DNA of 64,000 nucleotides from Massilia solisilvae (lineage in GTDB: Bacteria > Pseudomonadota > Gammaproteobacteria > Burkholderiales > Burkholderiaceae_D). The notes beneath the pieces were generated by a model that was not told where the DNA came from, did not search any database, and saw only the letters and a program-made list of their open reading frames with translations. Below, in pieces: positions 1 to 12,195 of the stretch. The position numbers were made by a program, and so were the translations under genes. Each line of letters begins with the position of its first letter. Position 1 is the first letter of the stretch. Location of the stretch: assembly GCF_024753215.1 (NCBI RefSeq), contig NZ_JANUGV010000004.1:62001-126000 (forward strand). The letters run 5' to 3'.

Positions 1-2
1 GC

Positions 3-659
3 CGCCTGCAGGACGCCAACCGCAACCTCGAACGCGCCTATCTCGATGCGGTCTCGATGCTGTCGGTGGCCTGCGAGGGCAAGGACCTCGACACCGGCTT
101 TCATGTGCAGCGGGTGCAGTATTTCACGCAGGCGCTGGCCACCGAGCTGGGGCTGGGACAGGACGCGGCGCACCACATGGGCGTCATGAGCATCCTGCAC
201 GACGTGGGCAAGCTGTACATCCCCGACGAGATCCTGAAGAAGCCGGGCAAGCTCACCGCCGACGAGTGGGACGTCATGAAGCGCCATCCCGAATATGGCC
301 TGCGCATCCTCGGCGAGAACCCGTTCTACGAGATGGCGCGCGAGATCGCGGTGGGCCACCACGAGAGCATCGACGGCAGCGGCTACCCGAAGGGCTTGAA
401 AGGCGAGCAGATTCCGCTGTCCGCGCGCATCGTGCGCGTCGCCGACATGTTCGACGCGCTGACCTCGCGCCGCCCGTACAAGGAGCCGTGGAGCGTCGAG
501 GCGGCGCTGGAGCTGCTGCGTTCCCAGGCCGGCTCGCACCTCGATCCGGCGGTGGTCGATGCGCTCGGGCGGCTGGCCGAACGCGGCACGATCGGGACCA
601 TCATGCGCGAATACAGTCCGCAAGCCGCCGCTTGCGCGCCAGCGCGGCAATTGGCTTAG
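3..659 (+). CDS. HD-GYP domain cyclic-di-GMP phosphodiesterase, C-terminal part
   Basis: The gene enters from the left edge, so its N-terminus (often a receiver domain) is not visible. The visible 218 residues are an almost complete HD-GYP domain. They show the lead-in helix, the metal-binding HDVGK motif (about residue 66), the signature HHESIDGSGYPKGL (about 119-132) and the downstream DALTSRRPYK block. HD-GYP enzymes hydrolyse the second messenger cyclic di-GMP to pGpG or GMP, and all expected metal ligands seem present, so it should be active. It ends 21 bp from the convergent helicase gene. RpfG-like response regulators share this ending, but the sensor part cannot be read here. Confidence 0.9.
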   Translation, partial: RLQDANRNLERAYLDAVSMLSVACEGKDLDTGFHVQRVQYFTQALATELGLGQDAAHHMGVMSILHDVGKLYIPDEILKKPGKLTADEWDVMKRHPEYGLRILGENPFYEMAREIAVGHHESIDGSGYPKGLKGEQIPLSARIVRVADMFDALTSRRPYKEPWSVEAALELLRSQAGSHLDPAVVDALGRLAERGTIGTIMREYSPQAAACAPARQLA

Positions 660-680
660 GGGACGGGATACGCCCGGTCC

Positions 681-1928
<1,248 letters not shown>

Positions 1929-1991
1929 GAGGGTGCCTGGCGCGTAAAAAGGCGACAGTTTACCTTGCTCGGGCGGAAAATGCTGCGGTGT

Positions 1992-2117
1992 TCAGGCGTG
2001 GGCCGATGCGGCCGGCACGGGCACGGTCGGCTTGACCGGCTCGTGCCTGTCCTTGCACCCGGCCGCCAGCAGGCAGGCCAGGGCCAGCGCGCACCACCGC
2101 GAAAATGGAAGGATCAT
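1992..2117 (-). CDS. Small predicted lipoprotein (41 aa)
   Basis: A very short gene with a strong ribosome-binding site (GGAGG, 7 bases before the ATG). The peptide has two basic or polar residues and a hydrophobic stretch, then the lipobox LAAGC with Cys at about residue 20. The roughly 20-residue mature part is rich in Pro, Val and Ala. This is a classic signal peptidase II substrate, so a membrane-anchored lipoprotein is likely; function is unknown. A longer in-frame reading upstream exists but lacks a better start. It lies between the helicase and the outer-membrane barrel gene, all on the minus strand. Small entericidin-like lipoproteins have this size, but no specific similarity is claimed. 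Confidence 0.65.
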   Translation of the reverse strand: MILPFSRWCALALACLLAAGCKDRHEPVKPTVPVPAASAHA

Positions 2118-2176
2118 GATGGTTCCTCCGGATGAAGAACCATCATAGCCGGGTGGCGCGCGCCGCGGCGCAGCGT

Positions 2177-2851
2177 TCAGAAACGGTAGGAGATGCTGGC
2201 GCGCAGCACCGGGTACACCTTGTACGATGAGGTGTCGCCCGCCAGGCGGGCCTGCTCGGCGGCGACGTCGGAGGCCAGTGCCTTGCACACCGTCTGCGAG
2301 GTGGCGCAACCCAGGCTGGCCAAGTGCACGTTGGCCTTGCCCTGGTAGTAGGCGCCCAGGTCGGCGTTGAACTGCAGGCGCTTGTCGGCGGCCAGCGGGT
2401 TGCCCCAGCCAATGCCGAGGTAGGGTGCCGCCTTGCGGAACTTGACCGTGCCGTTCAGCACGCCAACGTCCGCTGCCGTGTAGTTTTTGCCGTTGATGGT
2501 GAAGCCGCCCAGCGGGTCAGCCTTGGCATGGGCATCGAAATTGGTGCCGTTGTACACCAGGCCGCCGGTCAGGTGGAAGCTGCTGTTCTCGCGCAGGTAC
2601 CAGTCGAACAGGACGTCGATGGTCTGCAGCTTGCCCTTCAGGTCGTAGTCGATCATGCCCGAACGCTTGGTCATGTCGTGCTTGAAGTAGTTGGCGCCGA
2701 AGCGGCCGTTCAGGTAGGTCTCCATCGGCACCACCAGGTGCAGGCCGGCGCCGGTGGTGCCGGCATCGGCGGTCACGGCAACCTGGGCCTGCGCCGAGGC
2801 GGCGGTGGCCAGCACGGCGGCCAGGACGAGCGCTTTGTGTTTCGGGAACAT
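2177..2851 (-). CDS. Outer-membrane beta-barrel protein, OmpW-like size
   Basis: The 224-residue product starts with a signal peptide (MFPKHKALVLAAVLA, cleavage after AQA) and ends in aromatic YRF, the usual C-terminal signature for BAM-dependent insertion. The mature part has alternating short amphipathic strands and Gly/Asn turns, as in eight-stranded barrels. The ATG at 2851 has AAAGG seven bases upstream and is preferred to an in-frame TTG five codons earlier. Two Cys near the C-terminus (GCATSQTVC) could form a disulfide in a surface loop. It could be an OmpW or OmpA-barrel relative; substrate unknown. Confidence 0.7.
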   Translation of the reverse strand: MFPKHKALVLAAVLATAASAQAQVAVTADAGTTGAGLHLVVPMETYLNGRFGANYFKHDMTKRSGMIDYDLKGKLQTIDVLFDWYLRENSSFHLTGGLVYNGTNFDAHAKADPLGGFTINGKNYTAADVGVLNGTVKFRKAAPYLGIGWGNPLAADKRLQFNADLGAYYQGKANVHLASLGCATSQTVCKALASDVAAEQARLAGDTSSYKVYPVLRASISYRF

Positions 2852-3068
2852 CGGTTGACCTTTCAAATGTGAAATATATGACTGTGCGGCATTTTATCCG
2901 CAGACCCTGCCTGTGACGATCTTTGTGCAGCAACCTGTGGCGTCCAAGCCGCTTTCGGGGTAAGCCGGGGGCACTTCGTCGGCGCCGGCGGGCCTTTGTC
3001 GCACCGGTGCCCACTGCGAAGAAAGGGGTTGCTAAGGTGGAAGCACTCCCACTACATTTGAGTTCATT

Positions 3069-4295
3069 ATGATTTCAGCCACACTTTTCATTTTCCGGCT
3101 GCTGCTGTCCTGGATGGTGGCTTACCTGGTCGTTGCCGTCGCGCTGGGCCAAACGGTGTTCCGCTACGCGGTCAACTTCGGCGGCTACGCCGTGCTCGGC
3201 GGGTTCGCGCTGGCGCTGGTGGTCGTCTCGGTCGCGTTTTCGCACGTGCGGCGGGTGCGCCTGGTCGCCGGCGCGGTGGACTTCGACAAGCTCGCGGCGC
3301 GCCAGCGCCGCCAGATCGAGATCCCGTTCGAGGCCGGCGAGGCGTTCGACCTGGTGGACGCGGCCATTCGCGAACTGCCTGGTTCGCTGGTGATCGACAG
3401 CGCGCGCGACAGCCTGCAGGTGCGCGGCAAGATCAAACGCTTCGACCCCTACGGCAACGCGCACAGCGGGCGCAACCAGGTGCTGGTGACGGTGACGCCC
3501 AACGGCGACACCGGCACCGCGATGCTGGTGTGCGAACCGGCGCGCGCCGCCTGGACCGACTGGTTCCTGGTCGATCACGGCACCAACCTGGAAAACGCGG
3601 AGGCGATCGGCCGCGCGATCACGCGCCGCGTGGCCGAGCGCCGCCGTGGCGAGCAGGCCAGCGTGCGCGACACGGTGGCCGAAAAGGAGATCGCGGTGGC
3701 GCGCCTGAACCTGCTGCAGGCCCAGGTCGAGCCGCACTTCCTGTACAACACGCTCGCCAACGCCCAGCTGCTCACGCGCAGCGACCCGCCGCTGGCCGAC
3801 AAGATGCTCGGCAACCTGATCCAGTACCTGCGCCATTCGCTGCCGCGTGCGGGCGACGGCATGTCCACGCTGGGGCAGGAGCTGGAGCGCACCCAGGCCT
3901 ACCTGGACATCCTCAAGATCCGCATGGGCGAGCGCCTGAGCGCGCAGGTGCAGGTGGAGGCGACGCTGGCGCGCCATCCGTTCCCGTCGATGATGCTGCA
4001 GACGCTGGTGGAAAACGCCATCAAGCACGGGCTGGAGCCAAAACCGGGCGGCGGGACGGTCTGGGTGCTGGCACGGGTGCAGGGCGCAGCGCTGTCGGTG
4101 ACGGTGGCCGACGACGGCATGGGGCTGACCGGCCACACTGGCGGCAGCGGCATCGGCCTTGCCAACGTGCGCGAGCGCCTGCGGCTGGAATACGGCGAGC
4201 GCGCCACCTTTGCCATCGGCTCGAACTTCCCCAGCGGCGTGGCGGCGACCATCACCGTGCCATACCAGATCGCTCAGGAGGCGGCGCATGCTTAA
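3069..4295 (+). CDS. Membrane sensor histidine kinase, LytS/YpdA (His_kinase) type
   Basis: A 408-residue kinase with two N-terminal membrane helices (about 5-30 and 38-58) and a cytoplasmic linker of about 150 residues. The His_kinase module has the phospho-acceptor in QVEPHFLYN (His223). The ATPase part shows the N-box LVENAIKHGLEP and glycine-rich DDGMGL and GSGIGLANVRERL motifs. There is no periplasmic domain of any size, so the signal is probably sensed in or near the membrane. The stop overlaps the start of the response-regulator gene by 8 bp, so the two are co-translated partners. The family usually phosphorylates LytTR-type regulators, exactly as found next door. Confidence 0.9.
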   Translation: MISATLFIFRLLLSWMVAYLVVAVALGQTVFRYAVNFGGYAVLGGFALALVVVSVAFSHVRRVRLVAGAVDFDKLAARQRRQIEIPFEAGEAFDLVDAAIRELPGSLVIDSARDSLQVRGKIKRFDPYGNAHSGRNQVLVTVTPNGDTGTAMLVCEPARAAWTDWFLVDHGTNLENAEAIGRAITRRVAERRRGEQASVRDTVAEKEIAVARLNLLQAQVEPHFLYNTLANAQLLTRSDPPLADKMLGNLIQYLRHSLPRAGDGMSTLGQELERTQAYLDILKIRMGERLSAQVQVEATLARHPFPSMMLQTLVENAIKHGLEPKPGGGTVWVLARVQGAALSVTVADDGMGLTGHTGGSGIGLANVRERLRLEYGERATFAIGSNFPSGVAATITVPYQIAQEAAHA

Positions 4296-5052
4296 ATGCG
4301 TGGTAGCGGAGGACGAGGCGCTGCTGCGCGCCGAGCTGGTGGCCCGGCTGCGCGAGGCCGCGCCCGACCTGGACCTGGTGGCCGTGTGCGAGGACGGCGC
4401 CAGTGCGCTGGAGGCGATCGCCGAGCACCAGCCGCAGTTCGCCTTCCTCGACATTCGCATGCCTGGCATTTCGGGCCTGGAAGTGGCGGCGGCGCTGGCC
4501 GAGGCGAGCCCGCAAACCCAGGTGGTGTTCGTGACCGCGTACGAGCAGCATGCGCTGGACGCGTTCGAGCGCGGCGCGGTGGACTACCTGCTCAAGCCCG
4601 TCGCGCCCGAGCGGCTGGCCGCCACGCTCACGCGCCTGCGCGCGCGCATGGGGCAGGGCGGTCCCGATCCCCGGCTGCTCGACACCCTGCTGCGCCAGCT
4701 CGGCCATTCGGCCCCGGCCAAGGCGCCGCCGCTGGCATGGATCACCGCCAGCCGGGGACAGGAGACGCGCCTCATCATGGTGGAGGACGTGGTGTACTTC
4801 CAGTCCGACGCCAAGTACACGGTCGTGATGACCGCCGACGGCGAAGCGCTGCTGCGCACGCCGCTGCGCGAGTTGCTCGCGGTGCTGGACCCGGCCATGT
4901 TCCGCCAGGTGCATCGCTCGACCATCGTGAACATGCGCGCGGTCGCTTCCGTCGCACGAGACGAAGCCGGGCGCGGGCGCATCCGGCTGAAGAGCCGCCC
5001 CGAGATGCTGACGGTCAGCCAGGCTTTCATGAGTTTGTTCCGCAACATGTGA
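4288..5052 (+). CDS. LytTR-family response regulator
   Basis: The 254-residue protein has an N-terminal receiver domain (acidic pair E9/D10, phospho-acceptor Asp55 in FLDIRMPG, Lys in YLLKP) and a C-terminal LytTR DNA-binding domain. The latter is recognised by the strand pattern around VVYFQSDAKYTVV and the HRSTIVN motif. The ATG lies inside the end of the kinase gene, with AGGAG upstream. Phosphorylation by the upstream kinase should switch DNA binding at paired imperfect direct repeats. Targets are not evident; the secreted His-rich protein just downstream is one candidate. Confidence 0.92.
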   Translation: MLKCVVAEDEALLRAELVARLREAAPDLDLVAVCEDGASALEAIAEHQPQFAFLDIRMPGISGLEVAAALAEASPQTQVVFVTAYEQHALDAFERGAVDYLLKPVAPERLAATLTRLRARMGQGGPDPRLLDTLLRQLGHSAPAKAPPLAWITASRGQETRLIMVEDVVYFQSDAKYTVVMTADGEALLRTPLRELLAVLDPAMFRQVHRSTIVNMRAVASVARDEAGRGRIRLKSRPEMLTVSQAFMSLFRNM

Positions 5053-5125
5053 ATGTGTGTAACAGCGCACGGAATTAAACGTTGCATTTGTTAAACTTCG
5101 CGCACATTGTCCTTGTGAGGAAAAC

Positions 5126-5596
5126 ATGAAATCCCTGATCGCCGCAGCTGCCCTGGTGGCAGCATCCGTTCCCGCCCTGGCGCAGACCAACGTGAGCGTC
5201 ACGATCGGCCAGCCTGGCTTCTACGGCCAAATCAACATCGGCGACGCGCCGCCGCCGGCGCTGGTGTACGAGCGCCCGATCATCATCCAGCAGGCGCCGC
5301 GCTACGTCGCCCAGCCGGTGTACCTGCGCGTGCCGCCCGGCCACCGTAAGCACTGGTCGCGCTTCTGCGGCCGCTACAACGCCTGCGGGCGCCCGGTGTA
5401 CTTCGTGACTGACGACTGGTACGAGCGCACCTACGTGCCGCACTACCGCGAAGTGCATTACCGGCCCGAACCGCGCGTGGTGCGTGCGCCGGAATGGCGC
5501 GACGATGACCGCGGCGAGTGGCGCGAGGAGCATGGGCGCGGCCACGGCGAGGGCCATGGCAACGGCCACGGAAACGGGCACGGCCGCGGGCACTGA
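5126..5596 (+). CDS. Secreted protein with His/Gly-rich tail
   Basis: The 156-residue product begins with a clear signal peptide (MKSLIAAAALVAASVPALAQ). The central part is rich in Tyr, Pro and Arg and holds two Cys (RFCGRYNACGRP) likely to pair in the periplasm. The last 30 residues are a low-complexity run of His-Gly, Gly-Asn and Glu, which could bind divalent metal. Similar proteins of unknown function with a YxxPxxH-type body are common in this bacterial group. It follows the LytTR regulator by 73 bp and has its own ribosome-binding site. A type 1 palindromic repeat follows it. Function unknown. Confidence 0.7.
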   Translation: MKSLIAAAALVAASVPALAQTNVSVTIGQPGFYGQINIGDAPPPALVYERPIIIQQAPRYVAQPVYLRVPPGHRKHWSRFCGRYNACGRPVYFVTDDWYERTYVPHYREVHYRPEPRVVRAPEWRDDDRGEWREEHGRGHGEGHGNGHGNGHGRGH

Positions 5597-5617
5597 ATAG
5601 CATCGCAATCCTGAATA

Positions 5618-5697
5618 CGTCGTCCCGGCGCAGGCCGGGCCCCATGCTGAGCGTGCATTCACGCGGCCTCTGGGTCCCGGCTTTCGCCGGGACGACG
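5618..5697. repeat. Type 1 intergenic palindromic repeat, copy 1
   Basis: Two inverted halves (CGTCGTCCCGGCG... and ...CGCCGGGACGACG), each itself partly palindromic, frame about 30 unrelated bases. The same halves recur at 7107-7190 and 10931-11034. It looks like a paired REP/BIME-type element. It lies just after a gene end and could fold as a stable RNA hairpin. Confidence 0.8.
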
Positions 5698-5790
5698 TTG
5701 CTTGGGAGTATCGCGCATCCGGCAGCCGCCCGGGTCCCGGTGTAGACTTGTCCTGTTCGCCCCGGCGGGGTAGTGGAACGGGAGGCAGGT

Positions 5791-7086
5791 TTGCAGAGCG
5801 AGATCGTGATCGTAGGCGGTGGCGCCGGCGGGCTGGAGCTGGCATGCAAGCTCGGGCGCAGGCTCGGGCCGTCGAAGGTGGCGCTGGTCGACAGCCGCCT
5901 GTACCACATCTGGAAGCCGTCGCTGCACGAGGTGGCGGCGGGCACCCTCGACATCCACCAGGAGGGCCTGTCGTACCAGATGCTGGGGCATGACAACGGC
6001 TTCACCTTCATCCTTGGCGCGATGACCGGCCTGGACAGCGCCGGCAAGCGCATCACCGTCGGCCCCGTCAGTGGCGGGGGCGAGGAAGTGCTGCCGGAGC
6101 GGCACATCGGCTACGGCGCGCTGGTGCTGGCAGTGGGCAGCACCTCCAACTACTTCGGCGTGCCGGGCGCACGCGAACACACGATCTCTCTGAACGCCAC
6201 CGAGGACGCCGAGCGCTTCCGGCTCAAGCTGCTGCGCCTGCTGGCGAGCGCGGACGAGCATCTCGAGGAAGGCCGGAAGAGCGGGCTGGACGTGGTCATC
6301 ATCGGCGGCGGGGCCACCGGCGTCGAGCTGGCAGCCGAGCTGCGCGAGGCGTCCGGCGTGTACGCGGTGTATGGCTTTTCGCACCTGCAGGCGCGGCGCG
6401 ACGTGCACATCACGCTGCTCGAAGGGGCGCCGCGCATCCTGGCGCCGCTGCCCGAGCGCGTGTCGAACGCGGCGTTGCGGCTGCTGAAAAAGCGCGCCAT
6501 CCAGGTGGTGACCGACTGCCGCGTGACTAGCATCGAGAAGGACAAGATACACGACGGGAAGGGCAACACCTATCCCGCCGACCTGTGCGTGTGGGCCGCG
6601 GGCATTCGCGCGCCCGAGTTCCTTGGCACGCTGGGCCTGCCGACCAATCGCGGCGGCCAGGTCGAGGTGGACGGGCACCTGCGGGTCAAGGGCGTGCCGG
6701 ACGTGTACGCGCTGGGCGACTGCGCGGCCTGCGTGGACGGCAATGGCAAGCCGGTGCCGCCGCGCGCGCAGGCGGCGCACCAGCAGGCCGATTACCTGCG
6801 CACGACCTTCGTGCGGCGCGCGCAGGGCAAGGCCGCGCAGGAGGCGCCTTACCGTTATCGCGATTACGGCTCGCTGGTCTCGCTCGGGCATACCACCACG
6901 GTCGGGAGCCTGATGGGGGCGCTGCGAGGCGCCTCGTGGTTCGTCGAAGGCTTCGTCGCGCGCATGATGTACCTGAGCCTGCACTTGCTGCATCACCAGG
7001 CCGTGCTGGGCTCGGTGCGCACCGCGGTGCTGGCGGTGGCGCGCTTCCTGATCCGGCGCACCACGCCGCTGGTCAAGCTGCACTGA
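5791..7086 (+). CDS. ndh: Type II NADH:quinone oxidoreductase (NDH-2)
   Basis: A two-dinucleotide-fold flavoprotein of about 431 residues. The first Rossmann motif IVGGGAGGLEL (about 7-17) binds FAD; the second, IIGGGATGVELAAEL (about 170-184), binds NADH. The FAD-closing segment VYALGDCAA lies near 310, and the C-terminal 70 residues are hydrophobic or amphipathic, as in membrane-bound NDH-2. It passes electrons from NADH to quinone without pumping protons. The TTG at 5791 follows GGGAGG at good spacing; an in-frame GTG at 5773 would add six residues. The gene stands alone between two type 1 repeats. Sulfide:quinone reductase is a less likely relative because the needed cysteines are absent. 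Confidence 0.88.
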   Translation: MQSEIVIVGGGAGGLELACKLGRRLGPSKVALVDSRLYHIWKPSLHEVAAGTLDIHQEGLSYQMLGHDNGFTFILGAMTGLDSAGKRITVGPVSGGGEEVLPERHIGYGALVLAVGSTSNYFGVPGAREHTISLNATEDAERFRLKLLRLLASADEHLEEGRKSGLDVVIIGGGATGVELAAELREASGVYAVYGFSHLQARRDVHITLLEGAPRILAPLPERVSNAALRLLKKRAIQVVTDCRVTSIEKDKIHDGKGNTYPADLCVWAAGIRAPEFLGTLGLPTNRGGQVEVDGHLRVKGVPDVYALGDCAACVDGNGKPVPPRAQAAHQQADYLRTTFVRRAQGKAAQEAPYRYRDYGSLVSLGHTTTVGSLMGALRGASWFVEGFVARMMYLSLHLLHHQAVLGSVRTAVLAVARFLIRRTTPLVKLH

Positions 7087-7106
7087 GTCGGCTCTGCTAG
7101 TAAAAC

Positions 7107-7190
7107 CGTCGTCCCGGCGCAGGCCGGGACCCATGCCGAGTATCCGAATTCGGAAGCGGGTTATGGGTCCCGGCCTTCGCCGGGACGACG
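7107..7190. repeat. Type 1 intergenic palindromic repeat, copy 2
   Basis: Same inverted halves as the element at 5618, here between the end of the NADH dehydrogenase and the end of the convergent kinase gene. The inner spacer differs; the GGGTCCCGGCCTTCGCCGGG half is nearly identical to that of copy 3. Its position between convergent genes fits a transcript-end hairpin. Confidence 0.8.
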
Positions 7191-7216
7191 CTGTTTGAGG
7201 GCGCGGAAATGGCGGC

Positions 7217-7933
7217 TCAGGCCGTGCGGTCGTGGCAATGTGGCAGCGTTAGCGTCAGCGCGGCGCCGCCATCGGGATGGGCCGCCAGCGTGAGCGTGCC
7301 GCCCAACAGGCGGGCGCGCTCGCGCAGCAGGCGCAGGTCGTGGCAGCGAAGGTCGAGCAAGGCGTCCGGGCGCGGGCCGTGGCCGTTGTCGCGCACGGTC
7401 AGCATCGCCTGCTCGCCGTCGTCGTCGAGAATCAGCTCGGCCTGGCTCGCGCTGGCGTGGGCGGCCGCGTTGCGCAGCCCTTCCTCGGCGCAGCGCAGCA
7501 GGAGCACGCCTTGTTCGCGTGTGCACTGCACATCGTCGTCCGGCAGGCTCGCGCGCGTGGCGATGCCGTGAGCGGCGCCAAAGCCGTTCGCCAGTTCCGT
7601 CAGCGCCGCCTTGATGCCGAGGAATTCGAGCTTGTCGTTCCACAGCGCGAGCTGCATCGTGCGGTTCGTTTCGATGATCGTCGTGAGCAGTTGCTTCATC
7701 TGCGCGGCGCGGTCGCGTGCCTTGCCTTCGGCCGGCAGCTGCTGCGCGAGCAGGCCCAGGTGCATGGTCAGCGCGGTCATCGACGAGCCGAGGTTGTCGT
7801 GCAGCTGGCGCGCGAGCTGGCGCCGCTCTTCATCCCAGCAGTTGGCCAGGTGGCCGAGCAGCTCGGTCAGCTCGGCCACGCGGGCGGCGAGCTGCTGTTC
7901 CAGTTCCGTGGTCGGGGCGGGGACGTTGGTCAT
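7217..7933 (-). CDS. Soluble sensor histidine kinase, NarX/HisKA_3 type
   Basis: The 238-residue protein is almost only a kinase core. It has a short N-terminal helix, a HisKA_3 dimerisation domain with the phospho-acceptor in RRQLARQLHDNLGSS (His45), and a HATPase domain with CAEEGLRNAAAHA (N-box) and VRDNGHGPRP. Members usually phosphorylate NarL/FixJ-type regulators. There is no membrane segment and no recognisable sensor domain, so it must take its signal from a partner or through the N-terminal coil. No NarL-type regulator lies beside it. The G2 box is degraded, as is common in this subfamily. Confidence 0.85.
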   Translation of the reverse strand: MTNVPAPTTELEQQLAARVAELTELLGHLANCWDEERRQLARQLHDNLGSSMTALTMHLGLLAQQLPAEGKARDRAAQMKQLLTTIIETNRTMQLALWNDKLEFLGIKAALTELANGFGAAHGIATRASLPDDDVQCTREQGVLLLRCAEEGLRNAAAHASASQAELILDDDGEQAMLTVRDNGHGPRPDALLDLRCHDLRLLRERARLLGGTLTLAAHPDGGAALTLTLPHCHDRTA

Positions 7934-8079
7934 CGTTCGTCGGTAATGTTTCCGGGATCATACATCAGCTGTCCGGACGGCGGCGCGCGCGCAACTGTGA
8001 GTCCGCGCACATACCGCGGCCGCATTTGCCGCCACCCTTGAGCTTGCGCCATTCAATCAACGAAAGCAAGGGAGCTCGT

Positions 8080-8547
8080 ATGACCACCAAAGCCAGCGCC
8101 AACCAGGACGCCATTGCCATGCTCACCGCGGAGCACCGTGAAGTGAAGCAGATGTTCGAGCAGTTCGAACAGATGACCGACCGTGCCAAGGTGAGCAAGA
8201 AGAAGCTCGCCGACCAGATCTGCGAAGCGCTGATCCTGCACACGGCGATCGAGGAAGAGATTTTCTACCCGGCCGTGCGCGAGGCGGTCGACGAAGCCGA
8301 GGACAAGCTGGACGAGGCGCTGGTCGAACACGCCTCGGCCAAGGACCTGATCGCGCAGATTCAGGAGATGGACCCGGGCGACGAGCTGTACGACGCCAAG
8401 GTCAAGGTGCTGTCGGAGCAGGTGGAGCACCACGTCGAGGAAGAGGAAAAGGAGATGTTCCCGATGGCCAGGAAGGGCGGCCTGGACCTGGCGGCGCTGG
8501 GCGAGGAAATGGCCCAGCGCAAGCAGGAGCTGAAGACGACGCGCTGA
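8080..8547 (+). CDS. Hemerythrin HHE domain protein
   Basis: A 155-residue four-helix protein with the hemerythrin ligand pattern: MLTAEHREVKQMFEQFE in helix 1, ILHTAIEEEIFYP in helix 2, LVEHASAK in helix 3 and VEHHVEEEEKEMFP in helix 4. Such proteins hold a di-iron centre that can bind oxygen, NO or store iron. The ATG has GGAG upstream; an apparent longer frame to the left is not supported by codon pattern or start signals. It is convergent with the next kinase gene (4 bp between stops). The highly acidic surface and soluble nature fit a cytoplasmic stress or oxygen-response role. Confidence 0.9.
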   Translation: MTTKASANQDAIAMLTAEHREVKQMFEQFEQMTDRAKVSKKKLADQICEALILHTAIEEEIFYPAVREAVDEAEDKLDEALVEHASAKDLIAQIQEMDPGDELYDAKVKVLSEQVEHHVEEEEKEMFPMARKGGLDLAALGEEMAQRKQELKTTR

Positions 8548-8551
8548 TGCC

Positions 8552-10186
<1,635 letters not shown>

Positions 10187-10295
10187 GATGTTTCTGCTGA
10201 GGCGTAAAAAGTCGCTGGCGTTTTGTGAAAAGCATAGCAGAGCTTTGAAAAATTGCTGAAACAAAACACGCCCGCGTTGCAACAAACCATCATAA

Positions 10296-10889
<594 letters not shown>

Positions 10890-10930
10890 GGGTGAGCGGC
10901 GCCTGCCCATTTTTTGAGTAAGTCTTGGAA

Positions 10931-11034
10931 CGTCGTCGCGGCGAAGGCCGGGACCCATGGATAAGCTGCGCGGTCGAAATGCAGGCCAACGGTACGCAGC
11001 CTCAGCATGGGTCCCGGCCTTCGCCGGGACGACG
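10931..11034. repeat. Type 1 intergenic palindromic repeat, copy 3
   Basis: Inverted halves as in the copies at 5618 and 7107, with a longer spacer (about 50 bases) and one change in the left half (CGTCGTCGCGGCG). It lies between the stop at 10889 and the stop of the minus-strand cyclase gene at 11079, again between convergent genes. Confidence 0.78.
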
Positions 11035-11078
11035 CTTGTGGCGATGTTGGGCAGCTGGGGGGCGGGGGCACGCTGCCT

Positions 11079-12065
11079 TCAGCGGTGCGGCGCCAGCTCC
11101 TGGCTGCTCGGCTGCGCCAGCTTGGCCGGCTGGCGCGAGGCGGCAGTGGTGCAGAAGCGGTTCTTGCCGCTGCGTTTGGCTTCGTACAGCGCGTAGTCGG
11201 CAATGCTGATCAAGGCGTCCACCGTCTCGGCATCGTCCGGGTACAGGCTGATGCCGATCGAGGTTGACAGCCGCAAGGTCAGGTCGTTGATGAAGAACGG
11301 CTCATTGAGCACTTCGACCAGCTTGGCGGCCGGTCCCATCGCGTCGGCCAGGCTGTGCACCTCGCCCAGCACCACCATGAACTCGTCGCCGCCCAGCCGT
11401 GCCACCGTGTCTTCCTTGCGCGAGGACGACAGCAGGCGCTGCGAGACCATCTTCAGGATCTCGTCGCCGTAGGCGTGGCCATAGGTGTCGTTGATGGCCT
11501 TGAAGCCGTCCAGGTCGAGATACATGATCGCCGCCTTGGCGTGGCTGCGCGCGGCGTGCTGCAGGGCTGTTTCGATGCGGTCTTCGAGCAGGCGCCGGTT
11601 CGGCAGCCCGGTCAGGGCGTCGTGCAGCGCCAGTTCCTGCTGGGCGCGGCTGTACTGCGCCAGCTCCTTGTACAGCAGGCGCACTTCCAGCATGTTGTGG
11701 ATGCGCTTGTGCACTTCCAGCAGGTCGAACGGCTTGCTGATGAAGTCGCGCGCGCCCGCTTCCAGCGCGGCGATCTTGAAGCTCGGCTGCGCGGTCAGCG
11801 CCAGCACCGGCAGGTAGCCGCCCTGTTCGATTTCCTTGAGCCCCTTCATGACCTGGAACCCGTTCAGGCCCGGCATCTGCAGGTCGAGCAGGATCAGGTC
11901 GTAGTTGTGCTCACGGTGCAGCGGGCATACCTGCTCCGGTTCCATGGTCGAGCTGACGCACGTGTAGCCCTCCTCGCGCAATATCTCTTCCATCAGCTCG
12001 ATATTGTCGGGCGAGTCGTCCACGATGAGGATCTTTGCGTTCAGGATGTCTTGTCTGCTCGGCAT
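11079..12065 (-). CDS. Response regulator diguanylate cyclase, REC-GGDEF
   Basis: A 328-residue protein: receiver domain (VDDSPDN, phospho-acceptor Asp61 in LLDLQMPG, Lys in ISKPFD), a helical linker, then a GGDEF domain. The intact catalytic motif RLGGDEF lies at 223-229, and RKED at 216-219 is the RxxD product-inhibition site five residues before it. It should make cyclic di-GMP when phosphorylated and be feedback-limited by product. The architecture resembles PleD/WspR-type regulators. It sits between two hybrid kinases on the same strand, either of which could be the phosphate donor. ATG start at the right end. Confidence 0.92.
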   Translation of the reverse strand: MPSRQDILNAKILIVDDSPDNIELMEEILREEGYTCVSSTMEPEQVCPLHREHNYDLILLDLQMPGLNGFQVMKGLKEIEQGGYLPVLALTAQPSFKIAALEAGARDFISKPFDLLEVHKRIHNMLEVRLLYKELAQYSRAQQELALHDALTGLPNRRLLEDRIETALQHAARSHAKAAIMYLDLDGFKAINDTYGHAYGDEILKMVSQRLLSSSRKEDTVARLGGDEFMVVLGEVHSLADAMGPAAKLVEVLNEPFFINDLTLRLSTSIGISLYPDDAETVDALISIADYALYEAKRSGKNRFCTTAASRQPAKLAQPSSQELAPHR

Positions 12066-12195
12066 GCGATTTCTCTTCCAGGGGTTCGAGTTCCAGGTTG
12101 AACCCCGTCTTACCCATCTGCGCTAGTCTAGCAAACGGGGGGGAATTTCTTGTAGGACAGCGCCGCGTGCGGGGGTAGGAACATGAATGACTGCG

